A stretch of DNA of 64,000 nt from Allobosea sp. Root483D1 (GCF_001429505.1 NZ_LMJW01000004.1:182743-246742), one strand, 5' to 3'. Counted from the stretch's first letter, positions 43,695-52,819 are shown. Translations and numbers: made by a program. Notes: generated by a model from the letters alone, not told the origin.

Positions 43695-45572
43695 ATGGAC
43701 GCTCATGCCGCCAACCTGCCGCCGCCGGCCATGCCGGCGACCGGATTTGGTCGCCTCGCGGACAGGCTCGACCGCGCCGTCGGCACGGCGGTCGAGCTCG
43801 TCGCGGCCGTGCTCGTCCTCGCCGAGATCGTCATCCTGGGAGCGGGCGTCACCGCCCGCTACGCCTTCCATGCGCCGCTGGTCTGGTCGGACGAACTCGC
43901 CTCGATCCTGTTCCTGTGGCTCTCCATGCTCGGCGCGGTCGTGGCCCTGCGCCGCGGCGAACATATGCGCATGACCGGCCTCGTCACCCGCGTCGGCCCG
44001 CAGACGCGCGCTTTGCTCGAAGCGCTCGCCATCACCGCCGCGATCGCCTTCCTGCTGATGATCCTGCCGGAGGCGCTCGACTACGCCGAGGACGAGCGCT
44101 TCATCGTCACCCCCGCACTGGAGATCGCCAATTCCTGGCGCGCCGCGGCACTGCCGATCGGCATCGTGTTGATGCTGTTCGCGGCGTTCTGCCGGCTGCT
44201 GCGCTTCGGTTCGTGGAAGCCGGTCCTGCAGGCTGCTGGGCTCACGATCGTCCTCATCGTCCTGTTCTGGCTGCTCGGGCCGGCGTTGAAGCCGCTCGGC
44301 AAGCTCAACCTGGTGATCTTCTTCGTCGGGCTCGTCGCGGCCAATGTCTTCGCCGGCGTGCCGATCGCCTTCTCCTTCGCGCTCGCCACCTTCGGCTATC
44401 TCTCGCTGACGACCTCGACGCCGATGGTCGTCATGGTCGGCCGGCTCGACGAGGGCATGAGCCATCTCATCCTGCTCGCCGTGCCGCTGTTCATCTTCCT
44501 GGGCGCGCTGATCGAGATGACCGGCATGGCGCGCGCCATGATCCAGTTCCTCGCATCGCTGCTCGGCCATGTCCGTGGCGGTCTCTCCTATGTGCTTGTT
44601 GGCGCGATGTACCTGGTCTCCGGCATCTCCGGCTCGAAGATCGCCGACATGGCCGCGATCGCACCGGTGCTGTTCCCGGAGATGCAGAAGCGCGGCGCCA
44701 AGCCCGGCGACCTCGTCGCGCTGCTCTCGGCGACCGGCGCGCAGACTGAGACGATCCCGCCTTCGATCGTCTTGATCACCATCGGCTCGGTCACCGGCGT
44801 CTCGATCGCGGCGCTGTTCACCGGCGGCATGCTGCCGGCCGTGGTGCTCGGCATCGCGCTCTGCTTCGTCGTCTGGTGGCGCAACCGGGGCGAGGATCTC
44901 AGCCAGGTCGCCAAGTATTCGAAGCGCGAGATCGGCAAGCTCTGTCTGATCGCGGCTCCCGCCATCGCCTTGCCGTTCGTCATCCGCGCCGCCGTCGTCG
45001 AGGGCGTCGCCACCGCGACCGAGGTCTCGACCATCGGCATCGCCTATGCGGTGCTGGCCGGCATCCTGATCTACCGCCAGTTCGACTGGCGCCGGCTCAA
45101 GCGCATGCTGGTCGACACCGCCTCGCTCACCGGCGCGATCATCTTCATCATCGGCTGCGCCACCGCCATGGCCTGGGGGCTGACGCAATCGGGCTTCTCG
45201 CAGGACCTCGCCAAGATCATGGCGGCGGTCCCCGGCGGAACCTGGGGCTTCCTCGCCATCTCGATCGTCGCCTTCGTCATCCTCGGCAGTGTGCTCGAGG
45301 GCATCCCGGCGATCGTGCTGTTCGGGCCGCTGCTCTTCCCGATCGCCAAGCAGATCGGCGTGCACGAGGTCCACTACGCCATGGTCGTGATCTTCGCGAT
45401 GGGCATCGGCCTTTTCGCCCCGCCCTTCGGCGTCGGCTATTACGGCGCCTGCGCGATCTCGAAGATCAATCCCGACGAGGGGCTGAAATACATCTGGGCC
45501 TATATCGCCGCACTGCTGGTCGGCCTCGTCATCGTCGCCGCCGTGCCGTGGTTCTCCATCGGCTTCCTCTAG
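43695..45572 (+). CDS. TRAP transporter fused permease, DctQ-DctM (625 aa)
   Basis: Residues 1-185 are a four-helix DctQ subunit (FHAPLVWSDELASILFLWLS is diagnostic); residues ~190-625 are the twelve-helix DctM subunit, with FVGLVAANVFAGVPIAFSFA, a GSKIADMAAIAPVLFPEMQK block and the tail FAPPFGVGYYGACAISKINP. Both parts are in one reading frame without a break, a common natural fusion. It imports the ligand of the upstream receptor using sodium. It is followed by catabolic genes in the same direction. Confidence 0.92.
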   Translation: MDAHAANLPPPAMPATGFGRLADRLDRAVGTAVELVAAVLVLAEIVILGAGVTARYAFHAPLVWSDELASILFLWLSMLGAVVALRRGEHMRMTGLVTRVGPQTRALLEALAITAAIAFLLMILPEALDYAEDERFIVTPALEIANSWRAAALPIGIVLMLFAAFCRLLRFGSWKPVLQAAGLTIVLIVLFWLLGPALKPLGKLNLVIFFVGLVAANVFAGVPIAFSFALATFGYLSLTTSTPMVVMVGRLDEGMSHLILLAVPLFIFLGALIEMTGMARAMIQFLASLLGHVRGGLSYVLVGAMYLVSGISGSKIADMAAIAPVLFPEMQKRGAKPGDLVALLSATGAQTETIPPSIVLITIGSVTGVSIAALFTGGMLPAVVLGIALCFVVWWRNRGEDLSQVAKYSKREIGKLCLIAAPAIALPFVIRAAVVEGVATATEVSTIGIAYAVLAGILIYRQFDWRRLKRMLVDTASLTGAIIFIIGCATAMAWGLTQSGFSQDLAKIMAAVPGGTWGFLAISIVAFVILGSVLEGIPAIVLFGPLLFPIAKQIGVHEVHYAMVVIFAMGIGLFAPPFGVGYYGACAISKINPDEGLKYIWAYIAALLVGLVIVAAVPWFSIGFL

Positions 45573-45605
45573 CGCTCAACCATCCATCTTCGCAGGAAAG
45601 CACCC

Positions 45606-46145
45606 ATGAGCCGTCATTTTGGCCAGATTCGTCAGGCCGGCTATGTCGTCCCCGATATCGAGGCGGCGATGGATTACTGGAGCCGGGTGCTCGGCGTCGG
45701 GCCGTTCTTCTACAATCCCAAGGTCCCGATCCAGAACTATCGCTACAAGGGGCAGGCCTACGAGCCGCACAACTCGGTGGCGCTCGCCAATTCCGGCCCG
45801 CTGCAGATCGAATTGATCCAGTGCCGCAACGCGGTGCCGTCCATGTACAAGGACTTCACCGATGCCGGCCATAGCGGCCTGCAGCATGTCGCCTACTGGA
45901 CCTCGGACTACGATGCCGACCTCACGCGGCTCCTTGCCGAGGGCTTCAAGCCGGTGATGTCGGGCGAGGTCGGCGAGCGTGGCCGCTTCATCTATTTCGA
46001 CACGCATTACCATCCCGGCACGGTGATCGAGCTCTCCGAGGTCGCCGGTCCCAAGGGCGAGATGTTCCGGTTGATCCGCGAGGCGGGGGAAAGCTGGGAC
46101 GGTAAGGACCCGGTGCGCCCTTTCCCCGATCTGAGTAAGCTCTGA
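45606..46145 (+). CDS. VOC-fold protein of the sugar-acid cluster (179 aa)
   Basis: The protein is a single VOC unit: IRQAGYVVPDIEAAMDYWSR begins the first module, LQIELIQ supplies an acidic ligand, SGLQHVAYWTSDYDADLTRL the His ligand, and GTVIELSEV the last acid. A Gln replaces the first His, as in several VOC isomerases and lyases. A metal-dependent isomerase, epimerase or lyase on an oxo sugar acid is plausible, but I know of no VOC enzyme in the described apionate pathways. AGGAAAG precedes the start and it is 4 bases from the next gene. Confidence 0.78.
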   Translation: MSRHFGQIRQAGYVVPDIEAAMDYWSRVLGVGPFFYNPKVPIQNYRYKGQAYEPHNSVALANSGPLQIELIQCRNAVPSMYKDFTDAGHSGLQHVAYWTSDYDADLTRLLAEGFKPVMSGEVGERGRFIYFDTHYHPGTVIELSEVAGPKGEMFRLIREAGESWDGKDPVRPFPDLSKL

Positions 46146-46149
46146 CGAC

Positions 46150-47424
46150 ATGGCGACCGAACGCTTCGAGGCCTCCTATCTGATCGAGACGCCGCTCGAC
46201 CCTCGCAAGGTCGCCGAGGTGATGGCCGGCGAGCAATCGAGCGGCACCTTCACCCGCGTCGCTGGCGAGACTGACGAGTTGCGCGACCGCACCCGCGCCG
46301 CCGTCATCGCTGTCGAGGAACAGGGTAGCGCCGCCGAGCCGAGCCTGCCCAATGCCTGGCTGGCGCGGAAAGGCGTCAACGGCCCATGGCGGCGGGCCCG
46401 TATCACGCTGTCCTTCCCGGTCGACAATGTCGGCGCCAACCTGCCGACCCTGGCGTCGATCGTCGCCGGCAACCTGTTCGATCTCGGCGAGGTCACCGGC
46501 CTCAGGCTCGAGAGCATGGCCTTGCCCGCCGCCTATCGCCGCCTGTTCCCGCTGCCGACACGCGGTATCGCCGGTACCCGCCGGGCGACCGGCGTCATTG
46601 ATGGCCCGATGATCGGCTCGATCATCAAGCCCAATGTCGGCCTGCGCCCCTATGAGACCGCAGAATTGGTCGGCAAGCTCTGCGCCGCCGGGCTCGACTT
46701 CATCAAGGATGACGAGATCTCGGCCGATCCGGTGCATGCGCCGCTCGCCCAGCGCGTACCGGCGGTGATGGCTGCGGTGCGCCGCCATCAGGATCGCACC
46801 GGCAAGGCGGTGATGGTCGCCTTCAATATCACCGCCGAGACCGACCAGATGCGCCGCCATGCCGAGCTGGTCGAGCGCGAGGGCGGCACCTGCGTCATGG
46901 TCAGCCTGAACTGGTGCGGGTTCTCGGCGGTCGAGACCCTGCGCCGCTCGACCAGCCTTGCCCTGCACGGCCACCGCAACGGCTTCGGCGCGCTCTCGCG
47001 CCATCCGTTGCTCGGCATCGGCTTCCAGGCCTACCAGACCCTGTGGCGGCTCACGGGCGTCGACCACATGCATGTCCATGGCCTGCAGGGCAAATTCGCG
47101 CAGGAAGACGAGGAGGTCGTGACCTCGGCGCAGGATTGCGTGACGCCGCTCACCGAGGGCATCGATGATCGCGTCCTGCCGGCCTTCTCCTCCGGGCAAT
47201 GGGCGGGCACGGCGCAGCCGACCTGGGATGCGCTCGGCCATGACGACCTCCTGTTCATGGCGGGCGGTGGCATCCTCGCCCACCCCGGTGGACCCGCAGC
47301 CGGCGTCGCCAGCATCCGCCAGGCCTGGGAGGCGGTCGCCGCCGGCGTGCCGCTGACCGAGGCGGCGAAGGGACATAGCGAGCTCGCGCAGGCGCTCGCC
47401 TTCTTCGGCAAGGGTGCCGGCTGA
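46150..47424 (+). CDS. oiaX: RuBisCO-like protein, probable 3-oxo-isoapionate-4-phosphate transcarboxylase/hydrolase (OiaX type)
   Basis: The 424-residue protein has the RuBisCO large-subunit barrel. The active-site Lys block is IIKPNVG (K160; RuBisCO has KPKLG), the carbamylation block is LDFIKDDE (K186, D188, E189, intact), and HVHGLQGKF supplies the later His. The second Lys of KPK and the loop-6 region differ, so it is not a carbon-fixing RuBisCO. Established knowledge: RuBisCO-like OiaX splits 3-oxo-isoapionate 4-phosphate to 3-phosphoglycerate and glycolate, after phosphorylation by the DUF1537 kinase OiaK. Exactly this pair is adjacent here. Exact substrate is inferred from context. 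Confidence 0.78.
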   Translation: MATERFEASYLIETPLDPRKVAEVMAGEQSSGTFTRVAGETDELRDRTRAAVIAVEEQGSAAEPSLPNAWLARKGVNGPWRRARITLSFPVDNVGANLPTLASIVAGNLFDLGEVTGLRLESMALPAAYRRLFPLPTRGIAGTRRATGVIDGPMIGSIIKPNVGLRPYETAELVGKLCAAGLDFIKDDEISADPVHAPLAQRVPAVMAAVRRHQDRTGKAVMVAFNITAETDQMRRHAELVEREGGTCVMVSLNWCGFSAVETLRRSTSLALHGHRNGFGALSRHPLLGIGFQAYQTLWRLTGVDHMHVHGLQGKFAQEDEEVVTSAQDCVTPLTEGIDDRVLPAFSSGQWAGTAQPTWDALGHDDLLFMAGGGILAHPGGPAAGVASIRQAWEAVAAGVPLTEAAKGHSELAQALAFFGKGAG

Positions 47425-47426
47425 AC

Positions 47427-48713
47427 ATGGCCGGCGAGGCGCCCCGTTACGGCTGGTACGGCGACGACTTCACCGGCGCCACCGACACGCTCGCGACATT
47501 GGCGGAGGCCGGCCAGCGCGCTCTGCTCTTCCTGCGCATCCCGACGCCTCAGCAGCTCGCCAGCGCCGGGACGCTCGACGCAGTCGGCATCGCCGGCGCG
47601 ACACGGGCGATGGTGCCGGACGCGATGGCGCAGGAACTGGACGAAGCCGGGCGCTTCTTCGCCGCGCTCGGCGTCGGCCTGCTGCACTACAAGTGCTGCT
47701 CGACCTTCGACAGCGCCCCCGGGGTCGGTAGCCTCGGCGTGGCGGCGCGGGCCTTGCGGCCGCATTTTCCGAACCCGCTGCTGCCGATCATCGGCGGCCA
47801 GCCAAATCTCGGCCGCTACTGCCTGTTCGGCAATCTCTTCGCCGCGGCTGGCGCCGGCGGCACCGTCCACCGCATCGATCGCCACCCGACGATGAGCGTC
47901 CATCCGGTGACGCCGATGGCGGAGGGCGATCTGCGCCGGCATCTGGCAGCGCAAGGCCTGGAGCGTGTCGGCCTCGTCGACTATCGCAGCCATGAAGGCG
48001 GCGGGGCTGCCTCAGCGTTGGACGCTGCGCTGGAGGGGCAGCCAGAAGCTGTCCTGTTCGACGTATCGCGCCCTTCCGATCTCGCGGCGGTCGGCCAGCT
48101 GCTGCGCGAGCGCATGAGCGCCGGGCCGATGCTCGCGATCGGCGCGAGTTCGGTGGCGCAGGCTTTCGTCGGCTTCCCTCAGGCTGCTCGGCTGGAGATG
48201 CCGAAGCTTGCGCGTCCCGAGTCCGGCGGCAACCTGCTCGCGCTGGTCGGCAGCCTGTCACCGGTGACCCGCGCGCAGGTCGGACTCACCGAGCGCTATG
48301 AGACGATCGCGATCGACCCGGAGCGGCTGACTGGCGAGCCCACCTATCTCGATGAGCTGCGCGCCGAAACGATCACCCGCCTGGCCGCGCGGAACGTCAT
48401 GCTGATTACCGACAAGCCGGCCGGCCCTCCCGCCGAGACAGGCAAGGTTGCCGCGGCGACCGGGGCACTGCTGCGCGCGATCATGGACGAGGCGCGGATC
48501 GCGCGATTGGTCGTCGCCGGCGGCGACACCTCGACGCTGGCGATCCGCGCGCTCCCCATCTGGGGCTTGTCCTATCGCTCGCCCTGCACGCCGGGCGCGC
48601 CGCTCTGCCGCGCCCATAGCGATGATTCCAGGCTCGATGGTCTCGATATCGTGCTGAAGGGCGGCCAGATGGGCACGCCCGACTTCTTCAACCGCGTCGC
48701 CGAGACTGGCTGA
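47427..48713 (+). CDS. oiaK: DUF1537 four-carbon acid sugar kinase family, probable 3-oxo-isoapionate kinase (OiaK type)
   Basis: The 428-residue protein starts with the DUF1537 N-terminal substrate block YGWYGDDFTGATDTLA and has the C-terminal nucleotide-binding block ARLVVAGGDTSTLAIRALPI with KGGQMGTPDFF near its end. Family members phosphorylate acid sugars (threonate, erythronate, oxo-isoapionate). The neighbour that defines the substrate is the RuBisCO-like gene 2 bases upstream; DUF1537 kinases paired with PdxA-type dehydrogenases act on tetronates, but no such gene is here. The pairing points to OiaK. Confidence 0.78.
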   Translation: MAGEAPRYGWYGDDFTGATDTLATLAEAGQRALLFLRIPTPQQLASAGTLDAVGIAGATRAMVPDAMAQELDEAGRFFAALGVGLLHYKCCSTFDSAPGVGSLGVAARALRPHFPNPLLPIIGGQPNLGRYCLFGNLFAAAGAGGTVHRIDRHPTMSVHPVTPMAEGDLRRHLAAQGLERVGLVDYRSHEGGGAASALDAALEGQPEAVLFDVSRPSDLAAVGQLLRERMSAGPMLAIGASSVAQAFVGFPQAARLEMPKLARPESGGNLLALVGSLSPVTRAQVGLTERYETIAIDPERLTGEPTYLDELRAETITRLAARNVMLITDKPAGPPAETGKVAAATGALLRAIMDEARIARLVVAGGDTSTLAIRALPIWGLSYRSPCTPGAPLCRAHSDDSRLDGLDIVLKGGQMGTPDFFNRVAETG

Positions 48714-48725
48714 GGCGCTCCGCGC

Positions 48726-49037
48726 TCAGGGGCAGACGAAGCCACCCTGATTGTCGGGAACGCAGCGCGAGCCATTCGGCAAGTTGAGCGCGCCGGCACG
48801 GTCGCGCCGGACATAGGCGCCGTTGGGCAAGGTGAAACCGCCGCTCTGATCGGTCTGGACGCGCGTCCCATCAGGCAACTGCAGGCCGCCGGCACCATCG
48901 CTGACGATTCGCTTGGTCGCCACGGCGCCAGCGGGGGCAAGGCCGGGTGGCGGCGCGCCGAAGCGCTGCGGCTGCGAGCAACCCGCCGCAATACCGGCGA
49001 GACCCAAGGCCCCGGCCACGAAAAATGCGCGTCTCAT
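48726..49037 (-). CDS. Small repeat lipoprotein (103 aa)
   Basis: A basic start and hydrophobic core end at IAAGC (Cys20), an imperfect lipobox, so the protein should be lipid-anchored. The mature part holds three and a half repeats of about 16 residues, pattern GGxxLPNGxxVxxD, with two cysteines near the end. The start is ATG at 49037 with GGAGGCGG upstream; a TTG 6 bases earlier was rejected. I do not recognise a named function; the repeated LPNG units might bind cell-wall material. Confidence 0.6.
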   Translation of the reverse strand: MRRAFFVAGALGLAGIAAGCSQPQRFGAPPPGLAPAGAVATKRIVSDGAGGLQLPDGTRVQTDQSGGFTLPNGAYVRRDRAGALNLPNGSRCVPDNQGGFVCP

Positions 49038-49260
49038 GATCAATCCGCCTCCTCAATATCTCTTCATCAAATCCACAGTAGCCGACGGGGTCGGGCCGCG
49101 GTCCAGCACGCCGCCGCGCGCGCGATCGCAGGATCGACCAGCGATTGTGCCGCTTTCATGACGAGGGGACCAGACCCCGATGCATGGCCAAAGGATTGCC
49201 TAAACGCTCCCACATCCGCGACAGTTCCATCCGGGACGGATCGCCGGAGAGCAGAAGCGC

Positions 49261-50784
49261 ATGGTCGACTGGGTAAAGGGGCGCAGCGAGGCGCAGGCGA
49301 TCGCCGAACCCTGGACGCGGCAAGGCGGGCCGGGCGGCGCCATCGTGCTGTTCGACCGCGATGGCGTGCGCGAGAGCGCCATCGGCGGCTTTGCCGTGAT
49401 CGAGCACCGCCTGCCCTTCACCCCCGATACGCAGAACCGGCTGGCCTCGATCAGCAAGCATATCTGCGCCGCCCTGCTGCTGAGGGAGGGCGTGCCGCTC
49501 GAGGCAACACTCGGCAGTTTCCTGCCGGAGCTGCCGGAGGCGTTGGGTGCCATACCTCTTGGCCGGGCGCTCGACATGACCGGCGCGCTGCCGGACATGA
49601 TGGAAGCGCTCTGGCAGCAGGGCACGCCCTTCACCGCGAGCCTTTCCTCCGCCGAGATCTTCGCCGCCGCCTGCCGCCTGCCCGGCCTCAATGCCGAGCC
49701 CGGCAGCGAGATGGCCTACTCCAACACCGGCTGGCGGCTGGCGCAGGTGATCCTCGAGCGCCGGACCGGCAAGGGCGCCGCGCAACTGGTCGACGCGCTG
49801 ATGGCGCCGGCCTCGCTGCCGATCCGTTTCGTCTCCGACGAGACCGAGGTCGTCCCCGGCCTCGCCACCGGCTACTGGGCCGACGGGCAGGGCTGGCGAC
49901 GCGGTTTCTACGGCTTCAATTTCTCGGCCTCGGGCGGCATGGCTGGCAGCGCGGCCGGGTTGGCGCGCTGGGCGGCGGCGCTGATGGCGGGGCGCGAGCC
50001 CTATGCCGGGCTGCTCGACCGCCTCGCCGCGCCGCGCCACTTTGCCGATGGCAGCGAAAGCCTCTACCGGCTCGGCCTGGTCGCGAGCCGGCTCGGCGGT
50101 ATCAGGATCATCGGCCATGGTGGCTCGCTGACCGGCTATCGCAACCACATGCTGATGGCACCGGAGCATGGCGTTGGCGTCGTCGTCCTGACCAATCGCG
50201 AAGAGGATGCGCTCTGGCCGGCGCTGCGCGTACTGGCGACCATGCTCGGCGAAGCCTTGTCGAGCGATCCCGACAAGCTCCCCGCCGGCCTCTATACGAC
50301 AGAAGACGGACCGTTCTGGGCCGAGTTCGCTGGCGGCGCGATCAGCTTCATGGGCGGCTATGAGAAGCTCGTCGCGGATGGAGTCGGTGGCATGCGCAGC
50401 CTGCCGGCCTATCTCGACATCAGGCTGAAAGCCGAGGCCGATGGTGCGCTGGCTGGTATGATTGGCGGCGTTGCGCGCCGGCTGCTGCCGGTGCCGGCTG
50501 AGACGAGGCTCGACGAGCGCTTCGCCGGGCGCTGGCGCGATGCCCGACTCGGCGTCGAGATCGCCATCCGCGCCGATGGCACGGCATCCTGGCCCTGGGC
50601 CGGCACGATCGGCCGGGAAACACGGCTGACGCCGCTGCCCGGCGGCCGGGCATTGGCCGATCTCGCGCACGGCCCATGGCGGCACCGGCCTTGCCTCTGG
50701 CTGCAGCCGGACGGAAGCTTGCGCCTTGCCGGCCATCGTTCGCGCATCCTGCATTTCCAACGCATCGAGGGAGGCCAGTCATGA
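49261..50784 (+). CDS. D-aminopeptidase / beta-lactamase-fold serine hydrolase (507 aa)
   Basis: The penicillin-binding fold motifs are S63-x-x-K66 (LASISKHI), Y153-S-N155 (MAYSNTGW) and HGG in IIGHGGSLTGYRNH. The spacing and the two extra C-terminal beta domains (residues ~340-507) match D-aminopeptidase DAP of Ochrobactrum, which removes N-terminal D-residues from short peptides. No signal peptide is visible, so it acts in the cytoplasm. Its stop overlaps the start of a peptide-type binding-protein gene (ATGA). Processing of imported D-amino-acid peptides, such as murein peptides, is a fitting role. Confidence 0.85.
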   Translation: MVDWVKGRSEAQAIAEPWTRQGGPGGAIVLFDRDGVRESAIGGFAVIEHRLPFTPDTQNRLASISKHICAALLLREGVPLEATLGSFLPELPEALGAIPLGRALDMTGALPDMMEALWQQGTPFTASLSSAEIFAAACRLPGLNAEPGSEMAYSNTGWRLAQVILERRTGKGAAQLVDALMAPASLPIRFVSDETEVVPGLATGYWADGQGWRRGFYGFNFSASGGMAGSAAGLARWAAALMAGREPYAGLLDRLAAPRHFADGSESLYRLGLVASRLGGIRIIGHGGSLTGYRNHMLMAPEHGVGVVVLTNREEDALWPALRVLATMLGEALSSDPDKLPAGLYTTEDGPFWAEFAGGAISFMGGYEKLVADGVGGMRSLPAYLDIRLKAEADGALAGMIGGVARRLLPVPAETRLDERFAGRWRDARLGVEIAIRADGTASWPWAGTIGRETRLTPLPGGRALADLAHGPWRHRPCLWLQPDGSLRLAGHRSRILHFQRIEGGQS

Positions 50785-52364
50785 CCCGTTCCCGCCCTGT
50801 CGCCGCTCTAATCGGCGCGACCGCACTCGTCCTCGCGTCCGGCGCACAGGCACAGCCGGCGCCGAAGAACGTGCTGCGTGTCGCTCCGCATGCCGACCTC
50901 AAGACGCTCGACCCGGTCGCGGCCTCGATCGTGATCACCCGTATGCACGGGCTGATGATCTACGAGAGCCTGTTTGCCTGGGACGCCAATCTCCAGCCGA
51001 AGCCGCAGATGGTCGAGCGCTTCTCGACCTCAGACGACAAGCTGAGCTGGACCTTCACGCTCCGGCCGGGCCTCAAATTCCATGATGGTCAGCCGGTGAC
51101 GACGCGCGACGTCATCGCCTCACTGAAACGCTGGATGGTGCGCGACACGATCGGCGGCAAGCTCGGCGAATACACCGAAGGCATGGAGGCGAAGGACGAC
51201 AGGACCTTCGTGCTCAAGCTGAAGAAGCCGATGGCACTGGTGCCGTTCGCGCTCGGCTCGGCCGTCGGCCAGATCCCGGTAATCATGCGCGAGGCCGATG
51301 CCGCGACCGATCCGATGAAGCCGGTGACCGAAACGATCGGCTCCGGCCCGTTCAAGTTCAACCGGGCCGAATGGCGCAGCGGCGCCAAGGTTGTTTACGA
51401 CAAGAACCCCGATTACGTGCCGCGTTCCGAGCCGGCCGACGGGCTCGCCGGCGGGCGGATCGTCAAGGTCGACCGGGTCGAATGGCTGATCATGCCCGAC
51501 GCGGCGACGGCCGCTGCCGCCTTGCAGACCGGCGAGATCGACATCTGGGAGCAGCCGAGCCAGGACCTGATCCCGGTCGTCGCGGCGGCCAAGGACGTCA
51601 AGGTCGAGCGGTATTCCAACCTCGCCAACCAGGTGATGCTGCGGCCGAACAGCCTGCATCCGCCGTTCAACAACCCGAAGGCGCGGCTCGCTCTCGCCTA
51701 TGCCACCGATCAGGCCGAATTCCTGGCCGGCGGCTTTGGCGACGAGGAATGGTGGAAGCGCTGCGCCGCCTATTTCATCTGCGGCGGCCCGAATGGCACG
51801 GAAGCCGGGACGGAAGCTTATGCCAGGCCCGATCTTGAGAAGGCGAAGCAGTTGCTGGCGGAAGCCGGCTACAAGGGCGAGAGGCTGGTACTGACCACCA
51901 GCAACGACATCGCCGCGATCGGACGGATGGCCGAGGTCGCCGCCGCCCAGCTCAAGAAGGCCGGCGTCAATGTCGACGTCCAGTTCTCCGACTGGGGCAC
52001 CGTCACCACCCGCCAGCAGAACAAGAGCCTGCCGGACCAGGGCGGCTGGAACCTGTTCGTGACCTACGCCTCGGGCGCGACCATGCAGTCGCCGATGACC
52101 AATATCGGCACCAACATGGCCTGCGAGAAGGCCTGGGCCGGCTGGCCCTGCGATGCCGATGCCGAGAAGCTGCGCGGCGCGGTGGTCGATGCGCCCGACG
52201 ATGCTGCCCGCAAGGCGGCGGTCGAGGCGCTGCACAAGCGTCTGGCCGAGATGCAGCCCTATCGCGTGCTCGGCCAGTTCGACCAGCCTTATGCTCGGCG
52301 GGCCAATGTCTCGGGCGTGCTCGCTGCGCCGGTGATGCTGTTCTGGAACGTCGAGAAGAAGTGA
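50781..52364 (+). CDS. Peptide/nickel-type ABC transporter solute-binding protein (527 aa)
   Basis: A Sec signal peptide (cleaved after AQA near residue 25) leads to an SBP_bac_5 domain: LRVAPHADLKTLDPVAASIV, WTFTLRPGLKFHDGQPVTTR (family signature) and YGKNP-like YDKNPDYVPR. It binds oligopeptides or similar compounds in the periplasm. No permease or ATPase genes are next to it, so it must use subunits encoded elsewhere. Coupled translation with the D-aminopeptidase suggests peptides with D-residues. Confidence 0.9.
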   Translation: MTRSRPVAALIGATALVLASGAQAQPAPKNVLRVAPHADLKTLDPVAASIVITRMHGLMIYESLFAWDANLQPKPQMVERFSTSDDKLSWTFTLRPGLKFHDGQPVTTRDVIASLKRWMVRDTIGGKLGEYTEGMEAKDDRTFVLKLKKPMALVPFALGSAVGQIPVIMREADAATDPMKPVTETIGSGPFKFNRAEWRSGAKVVYDKNPDYVPRSEPADGLAGGRIVKVDRVEWLIMPDAATAAAALQTGEIDIWEQPSQDLIPVVAAAKDVKVERYSNLANQVMLRPNSLHPPFNNPKARLALAYATDQAEFLAGGFGDEEWWKRCAAYFICGGPNGTEAGTEAYARPDLEKAKQLLAEAGYKGERLVLTTSNDIAAIGRMAEVAAAQLKKAGVNVDVQFSDWGTVTTRQQNKSLPDQGGWNLFVTYASGATMQSPMTNIGTNMACEKAWAGWPCDADAEKLRGAVVDAPDDAARKAAVEALHKRLAEMQPYRVLGQFDQPYARRANVSGVLAAPVMLFWNVEKK

Positions 52365-52449
52365 CGCCGACGCGGCGTTAACCGGTTCCTGACCGATTGC
52401 GGACGAGACTCAGCAGAACGATTCGCCTTCCAGTCTTGTGAGACGCGTA

Positions 52450-52656
52450 ATGGGTCAGGTTTTGCAGTTCAGGTTGAAGCCGCCGGTCGTCGAGCATGAC
52501 GGCGATGCGCTCGATCTCATGTCGGCGATCGACTTCGCCCTGCGCGACCTCGCCGACATCACCCCGCACATCCTGCATGAGCCCAGCCGGGAGCAGGCCA
52601 GGCAATGCCGGGAGATGCTGCAGGACGCCTTCGACGCGGCGTTGCGGGCCGGCTGA
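52450..52656 (+). CDS. Small hypothetical protein (68 aa)
   Basis: The protein starts MGQVLQFRLKPPVVEHD and is followed by a helical, acidic region ending in an amphipathic helix. It has no signal peptide or metal-binding motif. A GTG at 52438 could extend it by 4 residues. The ribosome site is weak (GTGAGA). It is in an otherwise gene-free gap after the binding-protein gene and ends just before a dispersed repeat. No function can be assigned. Confidence 0.5.
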   Translation: MGQVLQFRLKPPVVEHDGDALDLMSAIDFALRDLADITPHILHEPSREQARQCREMLQDAFDAALRAG

Positions 52657-52672
52657 GCTCGGGCCGTTGAGC

Positions 52673-52783
52673 CCTCATCCTGAGGAGCGATCGCAGATCG
52701 CGTCTCGAAGGGTGATCGAGAATACTCCAGAGCCTCCTTGAGCATCCTTCGAGACGCCGCTGCACGGCTCCTCAGGATGAAGG
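52673..52783. repeat. Dispersed palindromic repeat of the Rhizobiales type (~111 bp)
   Basis: Outer arms CCTCATCCTGAGGAGC (52673-52688) and its near-complement ending at 52783, and inner arms (52700-52714 with 52743-52757), form a nested hairpin with a short AT-richer centre. Copies of this CATCCTGAGGAGC / GAGACGC element are common between genes in Bosea, Bradyrhizobium and relatives (recalled, not searched). It lies between the 68-residue gene and anmK. Confidence 0.75.
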
Positions 52784-52819
52784 CTGCGAGGGCCGGGCGA
52801 AGCAACGGAGAACCCGCGC

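Noticed and set aside
43182..45374. 730-codon open frame opposite the TRAP permease
   Set aside because: Extreme Asp/Arg/Glu/Gln/His composition, produced by reading hydrophobic codons in reverse; the sense strand is a clear DctQM.
46150..47424. True carbon-fixing RuBisCO
   Set aside because: The KPK loop has KPN, no small subunit or phosphoribulokinase gene is near, and the DUF1537 neighbour points to acid-sugar catabolism.
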